NCBI RefSeq assembly: GCF_000011645.1
Contig: NC_006270.3
Location: 162,501-226,500 of the forward strand
From: Bacillus licheniformis DSM 13 = ATCC 14580
GTDB lineage: Bacteria > Bacillota > Bacilli > Bacillales > Bacillaceae
Direction of reading: 5' to 3'
Length of the DNA stretch: 64,000 bases
The notes beneath the pieces were generated by a model. It worked only from the letters and a program-made list of their open reading frames with translations, did no database searches and had not been told where the DNA came from. The position numbers and the translations under genes are program-made. Of this stretch, positions 52,714 through 59,939 are shown piece after piece. Each line of letters begins with the position of its first letter. The first letter of the stretch is position 1.

Positions 52714-53532
52714 TTGTCCAATTGTATTGGTGTTGGGTTGAGTTTTCGTCAAAATTTTTTTAAGGATTTAGATGTAATTAAGCAGGATGTTGATTTTTTA
52801 GAGATTATTTCTGAAAGGTATTTCGATAAAAAGAATGAAGAGGAATTGAATACTATTAGAAATTATTTTCCCTTAATTCCACACGGACTTTCTCTTTCAA
52901 TAGGAACTTATGAACCTTTATCTAAAAAAAAGGAAAAACAAATATCCAATTTGTTGGCAGAATTACAAATTAATAGCTATACAGATCATTTAGCAATGAG
53001 TAGTGTAAAAGATATCGAATTACTCGATTTTTTTCCAGTAATGTATAAAGAAGAAACTTTTGAGTTTTTAATAAACAAATATGATCAATTGAAAAAAGGA
53101 AGATTAAAAAATTTGTATTTAGAAAATATAACTTATACCTTTAATTGGCATAACAATGATTTTTCAGAGTTGGATTTTTGGTATAAATTGCTTAATGAAA
53201 CAAACATAGGTATGTTGCTAGATGTATCAAATTTATATATAAATAGTATAAATCATAAATACGATCCATATGCTTTTTTTGATAAGCTACCTAAAGATAA
53301 AATAAATTATTTACACGTAGCTGGATTTATCAGAAATAAGTATGGATTTTTAATAGATTCTCATTCTGAACCTGTTCATAAAGAAGTATGGAAACTAGCC
53401 GAGTATATTATTAAAAAAGCTCCTGTCAAGGGGGTCATATTAGAAAGAGATTTAAATTATCAAAATTATCATGATGTGAAAAATGATATAAAAATTATTA
53501 AATCACTAGTATATAAATATCAAACTAACTAA
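52714..53532 (+). CDS. DUF692 multinuclear non-heme iron oxidase (MNIO, MbnB/TglH-like)
   Basis: A 272-residue TIM-barrel enzyme matching DUF692: DFLEIISERYF (E30, E34), PHGLSLSIG (H57), DHLAMS (H92), YLENI (E137), LLDVSN (D170) and INH (H181), LHVAGF (H201), DSHSEP (D215, H217) and LERD (E244). These residues bind two or three irons in MbnB and TglH, which rearrange cysteine or other residues of a peptide with oxygen. The usual second His of HLAGH is Phe205. The start is TTG at 52714 with GGAGGG 8 nt upstream. Confidence 0.88.
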   Translation: MSNCIGVGLSFRQNFFKDLDVIKQDVDFLEIISERYFDKKNEEELNTIRNYFPLIPHGLSLSIGTYEPLSKKKEKQISNLLAELQINSYTDHLAMSSVKDIELLDFFPVMYKEETFEFLINKYDQLKKGRLKNLYLENITYTFNWHNNDFSELDFWYKLLNETNIGMLLDVSNLYINSINHKYDPYAFFDKLPKDKINYLHVAGFIRNKYGFLIDSHSEPVHKEVWKLAEYIIKKAPVKGVILERDLNYQNYHDVKNDIKIIKSLVYKYQTN

Positions 53533-53550
53533 ATATTGATGATCTTTTGA

Positions 53551-53578
53551 AAAAGTCGCCAGATTTAGCGGCTTTTTT
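53551..53578 (+). terminator. Terminator of the RiPP operon
   Basis: Stem AAAAGTCGC / GCGGCTTTT (one G-T pair), 8-nt loop, six Ts, 19 nt after the MNIO gene. Confidence 0.8.
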
Positions 53579-53714
53579 GTTGCTAAAAAATATTGAAACA
53601 GGAATTTAAATGACCACTCTATTTGTAATTCTTACACTCTTTTCTTATTTAATTTTATTTTTATAACCTGGTGCTTTCTTCTTTTATGACACCAAGGCAT
53701 GTCCATTAGAATAA

Positions 53715-53786
53715 CCAAACTAGCTATACTCAATAGATACGAGTACAGGCTTGTTCTCGCGTTTAGCTTTATCAAATGCTTCTTCT
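53715..53786. repeat. 72-bp direct repeat, right copy (yyaL fragment)
   Basis: The match to 47956-48027 covers the codons EEAFDKAKRENKPVLVSI-YS plus TAG and the start of the 20-bp insertion on the minus strand; upstream and downstream it diverges. It marks the right border of the RiPP segment. Confidence 0.88.
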
Positions 53787-53802
53787 TTTATGGGAGGTGT
53801 AA

Positions 53803-53822
53803 GTCTTACTTTAAAGTAAGAC
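53803..53822. repeat. Perfect 20-bp palindrome
   Basis: GTCTTACTTT / AAAGTAAGAC is a perfect palindrome 7 nt before the hemolysin-family fragment. It may be an operator or a recombination-related site. Confidence 0.6.
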
Positions 53823-53828
53823 GACTTA

Positions 53829-54140
53829 TTGACAGCCATTAATTTAATTATTTTTGCGGTATTGATTGCTTTAACGGCGTTTTTTGTTGCAACGGAATTT
53901 GCGATCGTAAAAGTGCGGGCAACTAAAATTGACCGGCTTATACTTGAAGGGAAAAAAGGAGCGGTATCCGCCAAAAAAGTAGTTACCCATTTAGATGAAT
54001 ATTTATCGGCTTGCCAACTGGGCATAACCGTTACAGCGCTGGGTATTGGATGGGTTGGAGAGTCGACATTCGAAGTGATCCTTCATCCGATCTTTGCTTA
54101 TTTCAATGTGAGCGAGCAAGTCACACATATCTTAATCTGA
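53829..54140 (+). pseudogene. Hemolysin/CorC (YrkA-like) gene, N-terminal fragment
   Basis: The 103 codons match the start of CNNM-type hemolysin-family proteins (TAFFVATEFAIVKVRATKIDRL, LDEYLSACQLGITVTALGIGWVGE) and end abruptly at a stop. The C-terminal part of the same family lies at 54382-54771, in the same direction. About 200 central residues are missing. Confidence 0.85.
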
Positions 54141-54289
54141 AAAAAAGGATTGAATAAACATTAAGTAATCAACAAAAGAAGTTGAATCAAAGACAAACTT
54201 TCCTGTGATATTTTCTTGTTGATCTCTTCGCCTCTCTTTACCTCTGCAATAACCGTTATGGTTTGGAGGGATTTGATGGGGCTGGAAAG

Positions 54290-54376
54290 CTGAAAATCGG
54301 CGAGTTGGCGGAAGGAACTAAGGTAACGAAGAGAACAATTGATTATTATACAAAGCTGGGTTTGTTAATCTGCTGA
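54290..54376 (+). pseudogene. MerR family regulator, N-terminal helix-turn-helix fragment
   Basis: The frame LKIGELAEGTKVTKRTIDYYTKLGLL, the DNA-binding start of a MerR protein, is followed by a stop. No start codon is in frame, and the rest is absent. It lies between the two hemolysin fragments, showing that the segment is a patchwork. Confidence 0.75.
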
Positions 54377-54381
54377 CGAAA

Positions 54382-54771
54382 ATGCAAAAAGAGCGAATTC
54401 ACATTGCTATCTTATTGGATGAGTATGGAGGTACGTCGGGTTTAGTAACAGTTGAAGATATCCTTGAAGAAATCGTGGGAGAAATTAGAGATGAATTTGA
54501 TGTTGATGAAATTCCGGATATTCGAAAGTTAAAGGATGGTCACTTTATAATAAACTCAAAGCTGCTAATTGAAGATGTCAACGATCTTTTGGATATCAAT
54601 TTATCTCATGAGGAAGTGGACACAATAGGCGGCTGGTTCATGACTCAAAACATGGATGCAGAAGCTGGTTCTGAACTAGAAGCTGATGGTTATATTTTTA
54701 AAGTGCAAAAAATAGATGGGCGGCAGATTCATTTTCTTGAAGTTAAAAGAGAAAAAAATTCAAATCAATAA
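54382..54771 (+). pseudogene. Hemolysin/CorC gene, C-terminal fragment
   Basis: The 129 codons match the second CBS motif and the CorC_HlyC transporter-associated domain (ILLDEYGGTSGLVTVEDILEEIVGEIRDEFD, DTIGGWFMTQ). It begins inside the CBS region, so it is the end of the same gene type as 53829. A hairpin AGAGCCTGAAA / TTTCAGGTTCT with TTTTTATT follows at 54786-54812. Confidence 0.85.
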
Positions 54772-54834
54772 TGATTTAAAAAAAGAGAGCCTGAAACTTT
54801 TCAGGTTCTTTTTATTATGGAATACAACCATTGA

Positions 54835-54993
54835 CCAATGACAAGTCGAATAGCCGATGCTGACAAGTACCGGCTTGTTTTCGCGCTTTGCTTTTTCAAA
54901 GGCTTCTTCGCCCCACGGGTACCAGTCGACGGGGTTGTGTGCATGCTGGAGTAGGTATGGCGACTTCTCGTTGATTAATCTGTTCGTTGGCAT
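54835..54993 (-). pseudogene. yyaL N-terminal fragment, second copy
   Basis: The minus strand from ATG 54993 encodes a normal YyaL start (PTNRLINEKSPYLLQHAHNP to NKPVLVSIGYSTCHW) and then unrelated residues (SMVVFHNKK). The match ends at the CxxC-like site, the same point where the main yyaL has its insertion. The spelling of codons differs from copies at 47956 and 53715, so it is a separate allele. Confidence 0.88.
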
Positions 54994-55309
54994 GGGATCA
55001 CCTGCTTTATAAACGAATTTTTATTCATTATTGTCTTTACATGATTTAATATACCAAATATCAAAAGAAGAGGTTTCTAAGGTTAACTTCTTCTATTTTA
55101 TTTTATGGAAAGAGAAGCAGACCAACTGTTATTAAAAGAGCTCAGTTAATTCTTAAGATTTTTCGCCCCTCTTTCTTCAGGTTTTGAATTTAAAGTATGA
55201 TTATAAATTATTCAAAACAAAGGAATGAGACAAATTGGGGCTATATATTGACGGAGAAATAGAAAAGCAGAAGAACCCCTCGCGCCGAAGCGTCTTGTTT
55301 GCCATTTTG

Positions 55310-55488
55310 GTTGTTAATCGTTGCCGATAACGTACTTGCATGCGGTAGTGCACGGACGATAATGCTATGCCGAAGCGACATACCGAATCAATGAAAAAAT
55401 TCAATCAAGGCGTCGCCGCCCACCCCAATTAGAATCCCTGCTGATTCCGATCGGTGACGGACTGACCGTGTCGCAAGTCAAGAAATAA
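55310..55488 (+). pseudogene. O-methyltransferase C-terminal remnant
   Basis: Pieces in different frames, ADNVLACG (from 55323), then MKKFNQGVAAHP, then ESLLIPIGDGLTVSQVKK-stop, follow the order at the C-terminus of family-3 O-methyltransferases (DNVLW.G, FN..., LIPIGDGL). At least one single-base loss (near 55430) breaks it. Confidence 0.65.
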
Positions 55489-55501
55489 AAGCACATCATC
55501 T

Positions 55502-55533
55502 GACTAGTTACTGATTCGGTGACTAGTTTTTTT
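55502..55533 (+). terminator. Intrinsic terminator
   Basis: Stem ACTAGTTAC / GTGACTAGT (one G-T pair), followed by seven Ts; it follows the methyltransferase remnant. Confidence 0.75.
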
Positions 55534-55618
55534 AATGCCCGCAATGCCGCCACAATCTAAAATCGGAATATGATAAATTCAGTTCATAAAATGTTGAAGG
55601 GGACATGCCCTTAGCAAA

Positions 55619-55646
55619 TTGACAAAAGGTTCTTTTGTAGTAAAAT
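55619..55646 (+). promoter_or_regulatory. Promoter of the MFS gene at 55720
   Basis: TTGACA, a 16-nt spacer and TAAAAT. Between it and the gene there is a short open frame GTG-ATT...TTT-TAA (55677-55703, 8 residues) with AAAGGA upstream, which could be a leader peptide. Confidence 0.65.
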
Positions 55647-55719
55647 TCAAACTATTCATAAACGAAAGGAACCGCCGTGATTGAAAGCGGGGACAAATTT
55701 TAAATAAGAAGGTGTTGAG

Positions 55720-57003
55720 GTGGCGGGGTATTCTGAACGAACGGTTGAGAGTTACATAGATTCTCCGGATCGATTAAAGAGATTGTACAAAAGAGTATTA
55801 TTCATCGTGAGTCTGTCGCAGATTTTCGGCGGTGCGGGGCTGGCTGCCGGGATTACGGTAGGCGCCCTGTTAGCAAAGCAAATGCTTGGGACGGATGCGT
55901 TTTCAGGAGTCCCTTCTGCCTTATTTACTTTAGGATCGGCAGGAGCCGCTTTCGGCGTCGGGAGACTTTCTCAGCGTTACGGGCGCCGCACGGGCTTAAC
56001 CGCCGGCTTTATGGTCGGCGGGATCGGCGCAATCGGGGTCGTTGCTGCGGCCGTGATCAACAGCATCATATTGTTGTTCGTTTCCCTGCTTATTTACGGA
56101 GCGGGCACAGCGACAAACTTGCAGGCGCGGTATGCCGGCACTGACTTGGCTGATAAAAAGCAGCGGGCTAAAGCGATCAGCGTCACAATGGTGATGACAA
56201 CATTTGGAGCGGTTGCGGGCCCCAATTTGGTGGATGTCATGGGGAAATTTGCTTCGATCATCGGCGTTCCGCCACTTGCGGGACCGTTTATTTTATCGGC
56301 GGCAGCTTTTATTCTGGCAGGGCTTGTGCTTTATATTTTGCTTCGGCCGGATCCGTTGGAGATCGCCAAAAAAATCGAAACCTATAGACAAGAAAATAAA
56401 TTAGCAGACGAATCGAAGTCTGCCGGTGCTTCGGACGATCAAAAGGGGATTACAATTGGTGCCGCTGTTATGGTGCTTACCCAAATTGTGATGGTTGCGA
56501 TTATGACCATGACGCCCGTTCATATGCAGCACCACGGACACAGCTTGGGAGATGTCGGGATCGTGATAGGTTTTCATATCGGTTCAATGTATCTTCCGTC
56601 ACTTGTCACAGGGATTCTTGTTGATAAAATTGGCCGGACAGCCATAAGCATCGCCTCAGGGGTGACCCTGCTGCTCGCTGGTGCAGTGGCGGCGCTGGCT
56701 CCCAGCGATTCGCTCGTTTTATTGATCGTTGCCCTTTCGCTGCTTGGATTGGGATGGAACTTTGGATTAATCAGCGGAACTGCACAAATTATCGATTCGA
56801 CCGAGCCTTCAACACGTGCGAAAGTGCAGGGAACGCTTGATGTTTTGATCGCATTGGCGGGGGCTTCCGGCGGGGCTCTTTCCGGAATGGTTGTCGCTCA
56901 TTCAAGCTATGCCGTGTTATCCTTGGCGGGCGGGCTGTTATCCTTGGCTCTGATTCCAGCCGTCATTTGGCCGCGAAGAAAAACAAATACTCAAAAAGGG
57001 TAG
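55720..57003 (+). CDS. MFS transporter
   Basis: A 427-residue protein with 12 helices and motif A-like GVGRLSQRYGRRTGL. The start is GTG (55720) after AGAAGGTGTTGAG. It is in chromosome-like codon usage, unlike the RiPP module. The substrate is unknown; similar MFS proteins export drugs. Confidence 0.82.
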   Translation: MAGYSERTVESYIDSPDRLKRLYKRVLFIVSLSQIFGGAGLAAGITVGALLAKQMLGTDAFSGVPSALFTLGSAGAAFGVGRLSQRYGRRTGLTAGFMVGGIGAIGVVAAAVINSIILLFVSLLIYGAGTATNLQARYAGTDLADKKQRAKAISVTMVMTTFGAVAGPNLVDVMGKFASIIGVPPLAGPFILSAAAFILAGLVLYILLRPDPLEIAKKIETYRQENKLADESKSAGASDDQKGITIGAAVMVLTQIVMVAIMTMTPVHMQHHGHSLGDVGIVIGFHIGSMYLPSLVTGILVDKIGRTAISIASGVTLLLAGAVAALAPSDSLVLLIVALSLLGLGWNFGLISGTAQIIDSTEPSTRAKVQGTLDVLIALAGASGGALSGMVVAHSSYAVLSLAGGLLSLALIPAVIWPRRKTNTQKG

Positions 57004-57027
57004 GAAAAGGTCTATCGGATTCGGGGC

Positions 57028-57801
57028 CTATCGGACATCGCCGCCGGGCTTTCTTAATTTAAAAACGATGAAATCGGGGCACCTGAGATCTTCTTCAAAT
57101 GAAGGGTATTTTTTCAGCATCTCTTTTGACGGTCTCGGTTCCTCGACCGCTTCTAATTGAAAGCCGGCTTTGATGATCGTATTGATATAGCTTGTCAGTG
57201 TTCTGTGAAAAAGAAACATTTTCTCCTCGCCGCCCAGCGGCTGCTCATATGCGCCTTCGTAAAAATACCGATCAACGTTCCAATGGAGCTTTTGGCCGTC
57301 TTTGGTTCTTTCCCATCCGCTTTCCGGGGTGACGAAACAAGGGTGTAATATTGAAAAAATAAAGCATCCTCCATCTTTTAATAACCTGTGCATTTCCTGA
57401 AACGCTTTTTCATCATTTGCGAGGTCTTGGATGACCATATTCGATATGATGATATCAAAGCTTTGCTCATCTAAAAAATGCAAGTCCTCACAATTGCCGT
57501 GCCGATAATGAATGTGCAATCCGTCCGGCGTTCTTTCCTTGGCGATCTCAAGCATTCTTGTCGAATAGTCAACCGCCGTTACAACTGCTTCGCGGGCGGC
57601 CAGCATTCTGCTTAAATATCCTTCTCCGCACCCGGCATCCAGCACTTTTTGATTTTTCACCGTTTCAATGAGAGAAAAGATGACGGGGTTCAAAAAGACT
57701 TCTTTATGTATATCGCCTTGTTCAGTATGGTTTGCAGCATAGCTATCTGCAAACCGGTTCCATCTTTGAATGGCTTCTTCAGTGGCAGCGTTTTTTCTCA
57801 T
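57028..57801 (-). CDS. Class I SAM-dependent methyltransferase
   Basis: A 257-residue methyltransferase with motif I VLDAGCGEGYLSRML, motif II VDYSTRMLEIAKE and FDIIISNMVIQDL. The start at 57801 has AAAGGAGG 8 nt upstream; the longer frame to 57840 is not supported. The substrate is unknown. It converges with the MFS gene and is divergent from the NmrA gene. Confidence 0.88.
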   Translation of the reverse strand: MRKNAATEEAIQRWNRFADSYAANHTEQGDIHKEVFLNPVIFSLIETVKNQKVLDAGCGEGYLSRMLAAREAVVTAVDYSTRMLEIAKERTPDGLHIHYRHGNCEDLHFLDEQSFDIIISNMVIQDLANDEKAFQEMHRLLKDGGCFIFSILHPCFVTPESGWERTKDGQKLHWNVDRYFYEGAYEQPLGGEEKMFLFHRTLTSYINTIIKAGFQLEAVEEPRPSKEMLKKYPSFEEDLRCPDFIVFKLRKPGGDVR

Positions 57802-57873
57802 ATCACTTCCTCCTTTTGACATGATCATACCACAAACCATATTACGTTTTAGCCAGGTTAAAGGACATTCCTG

Positions 57874-57934
57874 TTGACAAAGCAGCCTATTTGTAATTAT
57901 GATAGTTACATCAAGTGTAACGAAATTTGTTACA
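57874..57934 (+). promoter_or_regulatory. Promoter of the NmrA gene with TGTAAC-N7-GTTACA operator
   Basis: TTGACA (57874), an 18-nt spacer and TATGAT (57898-57903) form the promoter. The 19-bp inverted repeat TGTAAC-N7-GTTACA at 57916-57934 lies just past the transcription start, with a further half-site GTTACA at 57905-57910. The same repeat overlies the promoter at 29781-29799. Confidence 0.7.
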
Positions 57935-57968
57935 GATCAAGATTAAAACATTCAGGAGGAATTCGAAT

Positions 57969-58841
57969 ATGAAAATGCTAGTAACGGGGGCAACCGGAAA
58001 ATTAGGATCGAAAATTGTGGAAAAGCTGCTGGAAACTGTACCGGCGGATCAGCTGGCGGTCAGCGTGCGCAATCCGGAAAAAGCGGAAGCGCTGCGGGCG
58101 CGCGGGGTCGATGTGCGCCACGGGGATTTTGACCGCCCGGAAACATTGGAATCCGCATTTCGAGGCATTGACCGTCTGCTGATTATCTCTGCCGATGGAG
58201 ACAATGAGACGAGAATCCGTCAGCACGGCAATGCGGTAGCTGCCGCAGAGCGCGCCGGAGTTCGGTTTATCGCTTATACGAGCATTGCGAATGCCCGCGA
58301 AAGCAAAAACTTCCTTGCGCCGACTCACAAAGCAACTGAAGAAGCGATTTTGCAAACGGGGATTCCATACTCCTTCTTGCGCAATAACTGGTACTTGGAA
58401 AATGAAATGTCGAGTATTCAAGGCGTTTTGGCGGGAGCCCCTTGGGTGACATCAGCAGAGAATGGCAAAGTGGGCTGGGCGCTGCAGCAGGATTACGCGG
58501 ATGCAGCGGCAGCGGTTCTGTCCGGCGAAGGCCACGAAAACACCGTTTACGAACTTTCAGGCAAACTATTAACTCAGGAAGAAATCGCTTCAGCCCTTGG
58601 GGAAGTATTGGGCAAAGAAGTTCCCGTTCAGCATGTTGACGATGCTGCCTATCGCGATATCATGAAAAATGCGGGTGTGCCGGATTTTCTGATTCCGATG
58701 GTTGTCGATATCCAAAAAGGCATTCGTGAAGGCACACTTGAAGTCGAAAGCGATGATTTTGAAAAAGTGCTCGGCCGTCCGCTCACGCCAATTAAAGAAG
58801 GATTGGCTCAAATCGTTGCAAGAATCTCAGAAGCGAAATAA
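57969..58841 (+). CDS. NmrA-like NAD(P)-binding protein (quinone oxidoreductase 2-like)
   Basis: A 290-residue atypical short-chain dehydrogenase with nucleotide motif TGATGKLG and YTSIANA, close in layout to QOR2/YtfG, which reduces quinones with NADPH. ATG 57969 has AGGAGG upstream. The operator shared with the DsbA-like gene suggests quinone or thiol-stress induction. Confidence 0.85.
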   Translation: MKMLVTGATGKLGSKIVEKLLETVPADQLAVSVRNPEKAEALRARGVDVRHGDFDRPETLESAFRGIDRLLIISADGDNETRIRQHGNAVAAAERAGVRFIAYTSIANARESKNFLAPTHKATEEAILQTGIPYSFLRNNWYLENEMSSIQGVLAGAPWVTSAENGKVGWALQQDYADAAAAVLSGEGHENTVYELSGKLLTQEEIASALGEVLGKEVPVQHVDDAAYRDIMKNAGVPDFLIPMVVDIQKGIREGTLEVESDDFEKVLGRPLTPIKEGLAQIVARISEAK

Positions 58842-58858
58842 TGATCAATAGGATTCGA

Positions 58859-58900
58859 AAGAGTGATGAACAGAATTACAGTGTTCATCACTCTTTTTTT
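58859..58900 (+). terminator. Terminator after the NmrA gene
   Basis: Perfect stem AGAGTGATGAACA / TGTTCATCACTCT, then seven Ts. Confidence 0.9.
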
Positions 58901-59195
58901 AAAAGATAGATCAAAAAAGACTCGCCACAATCACCGCACATACTTTATAGCCTAAGTTACTTTTATTAAAATAAGTAAAATATCGACTGAATTCCAGAGC
59001 TAATGATGAAGGAATAAAAAGACAGGCATGTGCGGCTGCTTGAGAAGAAAAACTGAAAGCTGATGGCAGCGCATGAATTTGCAGTGTGTATTAACTTGTA
59101 AAGAGCCTCGATAGTAGCCTCTGTTTGGATTGCGGCTCATCCATCATCCCCCGCGACAGTTTCACTATTAAAACTCACAAATATGCACCTGACCG
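58901..59195. other. Intergenic stretch with nothing recognised
   Basis: No gene, RNA motif or strong hairpin is visible; it separates the NmrA terminator from the 3' end of the DUF1648 gene. Confidence 0.4.
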
Positions 59196-59702
59196 TTATT
59201 TGATTTTCCTTTGCTGTATTAAACCTATGGCCACAAGCATGACAGTGCCGAGTAAGGCAATCGGAAGAAACCACCCGCCAAATCCGCTTCCCCAGTCTAA
59301 AGCGATTGACACGGATTCAATTAATATGAGAGAAAAAATGATTAAGCATGCATTTTTTAAGCGGTTGATCAACTTTCGGCTGAGCAGGTAGAAGTGTTCA
59401 GCGTTTGTTTCATTCAGGCGCTTTGGATGATTGTGAATCTCAGGGTGCTTTTCTAGGAACTGCATGAACAGAAGGATAATTAATCCGATTCCCGGCAATA
59501 TGAAAAGCTCCCATTTTGACCCCCAGCGATCCACTTCACCGAGTGCGTTGTAATGTGCAGGCACCTTTTCGGGGAGCGATCCCCAGACAGCGGCCAATAG
59601 AATGATCGATCCCAGGTAAAAGAAATAGCCAAATGCGTTCCAAACCCGTTCCCCTTTTGTCTTTTGAATGTTGATCTTAGAACCGTCGGCTCTGTTCTGC
59701 AT
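59196..59702 (-). CDS. DUF1648 membrane protein
   Basis: A 168-residue protein with four membrane helices and the DUF1648 motif LPEKVPAHYNALGEVDRWGSK between the first two (residues about 43-63). The family includes SdpI-like immunity proteins and unknown membrane proteins. GGAGGG is 6 nt before the ATG. PhoP-like boxes upstream face this direction. Confidence 0.8.
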   Translation of the reverse strand: MQNRADGSKINIQKTKGERVWNAFGYFFYLGSIILLAAVWGSLPEKVPAHYNALGEVDRWGSKWELFILPGIGLIILLFMQFLEKHPEIHNHPKRLNETNAEHFYLLSRKLINRLKNACLIIFSLILIESVSIALDWGSGFGGWFLPIALLGTVMLVAIGLIQQRKIK

Positions 59703-59799
59703 ATGTAACCCTCCTTAGTTTTAAATACGGTTTGACCTATGAAAAAGTTCGGGATTTTCGCCAGCTGGAATGGGGTATATTTGCGGTGAGTCCAGGCAA

Positions 59800-59847
59800 T
59801 GTTAAGGGAATGTAAATCATCAGCCGGCAATGTTAAGTTATTGTAAA
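59800..59847 (-). promoter_or_regulatory. Two pairs of PhoP-like boxes
   Basis: On the minus strand TTTACA-N5-TTAACA occurs twice (59842-59847/59831-59836 and 59811-59816/59800-59805), matching PhoP boxes TT(A/C/T)ACA with 5-nt spacing. They are upstream of the Na/Pi symporter promoter (plus) and the DUF1648 gene (minus). Confidence 0.6.
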
Positions 59848-59863
59848 TTTTCGATTTGAATCG

Positions 59864-59892
59864 TTTACATAGGCTTTAATCTCCATCATAAT
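59864..59892 (+). promoter_or_regulatory. Promoter of the Na/Pi symporter gene
   Basis: TTTACA, a 17-nt spacer and CATAAT, directly downstream of the PhoP-like boxes and 47 nt before the start codon. Confidence 0.6.
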
Positions 59893-59939
59893 CATAGTGT
59901 TTGGTTTGTAGATTTATGTCGAATTAGGGGGGCACGACT

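Noticed and set aside
47956..53786. A complete integrative element with its own recombinase
   Set aside because: No integrase, transposase or resolvase gene is visible in the segment, so I claim only the direct repeats.
54760..54834. Tail SMVVFHNKK... of the yyaL fragment as a real fusion protein
   Set aside because: It runs over a terminator hairpin and low-complexity DNA; more likely a chance extension after a break.
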